A stretch of DNA of 64,000 nucleotides. Origin: Caenorhabditis elegans (taxonomy: Eukaryota > Nematoda > Chromadorea > Rhabditida > Rhabditidae). A model generated the notes under the pieces. The model ran no database searches. It had not been told where the DNA came from and saw only the letters and a program-made list of their open reading frames with translations. The DNA lies in assembly GCF_000002985.6 (NCBI RefSeq), contig NC_003281.10, positions 7,006,001-7,070,000 of the forward strand, read 5' to 3'. Of this stretch, positions 62,541 through 64,000 are shown in pieces; the first letter of the stretch is position 1, and each line of letters opens with the position of its first letter. The translations under genes were made by a program, and so were the position numbers.

Positions 62541-63102
62541 GTTGATATAAACGCTCTAGTTGGGTTAACACTGAAATATAAAATGTTATGAAGTTTCCTA
62601 ACAAATTTAAAAAACAAGCCAAAACGAGTTCAAACAAAGGATATATTGATTTCGGCTGGAACTGGTATGACTTCCAAGAGGATCATCATGATTCTTGAAG
62701 TTAGTAGATTTAAAATAAAATTTACAAGTTTTTGAAAGTGGTAAATGGTGACAAATAATGAAATCATTGACCAAAACAGGTTGTCAGCATGAAATTTGAC
62801 TGTCGGCAAATCTAATGCTTTGTACGCAAGAACACCGCAACGCAGAAATGCACAGACAATTGGCGCCAGATTCAAACGATAATATCTTTGTCAAAAAACA
62901 TGTCTAAAAATAAAACTAAATCACTGCATTGATTAAAAGACAATGAGAATATAAATTCAGGGTACATCGAGTTAATGTATAAACTCGAATATCAGGCGCT
63001 ACGAGTGTGTCGAGTTGTTATTCAGCAATGTACCTCGAATCGTTGCCTAGGCAACACGCTTAAAAGTGACGAGTCCACAAATAAAATGATTTTCGATTCC
63101 CA
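62541..63102. promoter_or_regulatory. Divergent promoter between ubc-18 and the 63103 gene
   Basis: A 562-base head-to-head gap. Near ubc-18 it has a TATTTCAG acceptor at about 62570. Near the other gene it has a palindromic X-box. Confidence 0.55.
63042..63055. promoter_or_regulatory. X-box (RFX/DAF-19 site)
   Basis: GTTGCCTAGGCAAC is a perfect 14-base palindrome and fits the worm X-box consensus RYYNYYWWRRNRAC at every position. It begins 61 bases before the ATG at 63103, inside the usual 50-200 base range of DAF-19 target promoters. It is about 500 bases from the ubc-18 start, so the plus-strand gene is the likely target. Confidence 0.75.
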
Positions 63103-63560
63103 ATGAGTTCAACACTACAGAACGATTTTCTGACTGATTTAGGAAAAACTAATTTAGATAAGGAAGCAGAAAACTTGGTAACTCTAATATTTTTGATTGT
63201 AATTTTTACAATTTTCGCGTTAGCAGTCATTGGAGCAATTTTGATAGGATGTCTAAAGGTTTGATTTTTCTCAAATAATCTAAAAGATTTATTTCAGCCT
63301 CAATGGTTCCGCCTAAATATTTATCAAGACCCCGTTCCAAAAATGGCAGACTTTTCATGTATAAACGTGTGTATTCCATGTAATTCATGCTCTTTACGTC
63401 AGTTACTTAATGGATGTTGTCCTAGATTAGTGAGTCTACAGTAGAAAGATCTACGAAAAATCAAAACTTTCAGCATTTAAAACAACGATTCAACTTCATA
63501 ACAACGTGCTGTGACCGACCGGGACCCGAAAAATTAAATCTTGTTTGCTGTGTTGTTTAA
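63103..63560 (+). CDS. Small Cys-rich single-pass membrane protein, likely ciliary
   Basis: Three exons (63103-63258, 63298-63429, 63474-63560) give 124 residues. About 24 residues precede one strong membrane span (LVTLIFLIVIFTIFALAVIG). The rest is Cys-rich: SCINVCIPCNSC, NGCCPRL, TTCCDRPGP and a final LVCCVV, with 13 Cys in total. Clustered Cys beside a membrane suggests palmitoylation or metal binding, but no domain is recognised. There is no cleavable signal peptide. A possible poly(A) signal lies at 63706-63711. The perfect X-box just upstream implies DAF-19 control, hence expression in ciliated sensory neurons; that is inference from the promoter, not from the protein. Confidence 0.75.
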
Positions 63561-64000
63561 TTGTTGTAAATAGAATGAATAACATTATGTATTAACGAAA
63601 ACTACAAAGATTTTAACCATTCCGCTACAGTAACCGCCAGTACGGTAGATTGCAATTTTCGCTGAATTTTCTAATATTATTATATACTCTTTTCGATAAT
63701 CTGCTAATAAATATACAGATGTACAATTAAAATCATAAAGTTAATAAACCCTCAATGTGAAGTTGCAAAATATTAGCAAGTCCGGTAGCTGAAAATTTTA
63801 GCTCGTGGCAAGACCCGAGAACGTAATGCCACATTTAAGACGAGCCTGATTGCAGAGCTAAATGAAGGGATAAAATCATTTTAAAAAAAAACTATGAACA
63901 ATCAATGGTTAAAATTTTCGCGAAACATTGTTTTAAAAGTTTAGGTTCATGTTTTGACGAATTATATTTTGCTCATAAAGAAATAGCTGAAATTGTAGCT
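63561..64000. other. 3' flank, no gene supported
   Basis: The sequence contains the probable 3' UTR of the preceding gene, then a GACCCGAGAACG-type stretch near 63812-63823 that resembles dispersed worm repeats. No exon could be called before the window ends. Confidence 0.45.

Noticed and set aside
63103..63560. Considered whether this gene is a TMEM218-type multi-span ciliary protein
   Set aside because: Only one membrane span is visible and the rest is Cys-rich, unlike that family's topology.

Overview
This window is nematode nuclear DNA, almost certainly Caenorhabditis elegans or a very close relative. It is AT-rich, has short introns with TTTTCAG acceptors, and shows spliced-leader-type acceptors just before several start codons. 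The gene order points to C. elegans chromosome III: lgc-38, col-8, rfl-1 and cyk-1 belong to cosmid F11H8, and egg-2, ger-1 and ubc-18 to R01H2. That cosmid assignment is from memory; the proteins themselves were read from the sequence.

Layout, left to right. 1-3240 holds nothing I can call. 3241-13403 (+) is a GABA-A-like Cys-loop chloride channel gene (lgc-38) with a 4.7 kb second intron containing a long (TG)n tract. 13618-14599 (-) is a cuticle collagen (col-8). 15890-17566 (+) is the NEDD8 E1 catalytic subunit (rfl-1), convergent with cyk-1 (17838-23196, -), the diaphanous-class formin. 24557-24628 (-) is tRNA-Thr(AGU). 26434-26697 (-) is a small basic protein gene.

29451-44363 (-) is a long gene for a small single-pass membrane protein with several possible first exons; a MITE-like element lies inside it. 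49197-49994 (-) encodes a small secreted Cys-containing protein. 50578-52496 (+) is a trypsin-fold gene whose catalytic residues are all replaced, with a Thr/Pro stalk and a GPI-type tail.

52642-54580 (-) is an LDL-receptor-repeat type II membrane protein (egg-2 or egg-1). 55111-58275 (-) is a 518-residue protein I do not recognise, with a LINE 3' fragment in its largest intron. 59563-61440 (-) is GDP-L-fucose synthase (ger-1) and 61867-62540 (-) is a UBE2L3-type E2 (ubc-18). 63103-63560 (+) is a small Cys-rich membrane protein with a perfect palindromic X-box at a typical ciliary-gene distance.

The genes do not form one pathway. Two belong to ubiquitin-like conjugation (rfl-1 for NEDD8, ubc-18 for ubiquitin), two to early embryo/egg biology (cyk-1 cytokinesis, egg-2 fertilisation and egg activation), and the rest are independent. 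The best leads are the X-box gene at 63103, the dead protease homologue at 50578, the small Cys-containing secreted protein at 49994 and the multi-promoter membrane protein at 29451-45604.
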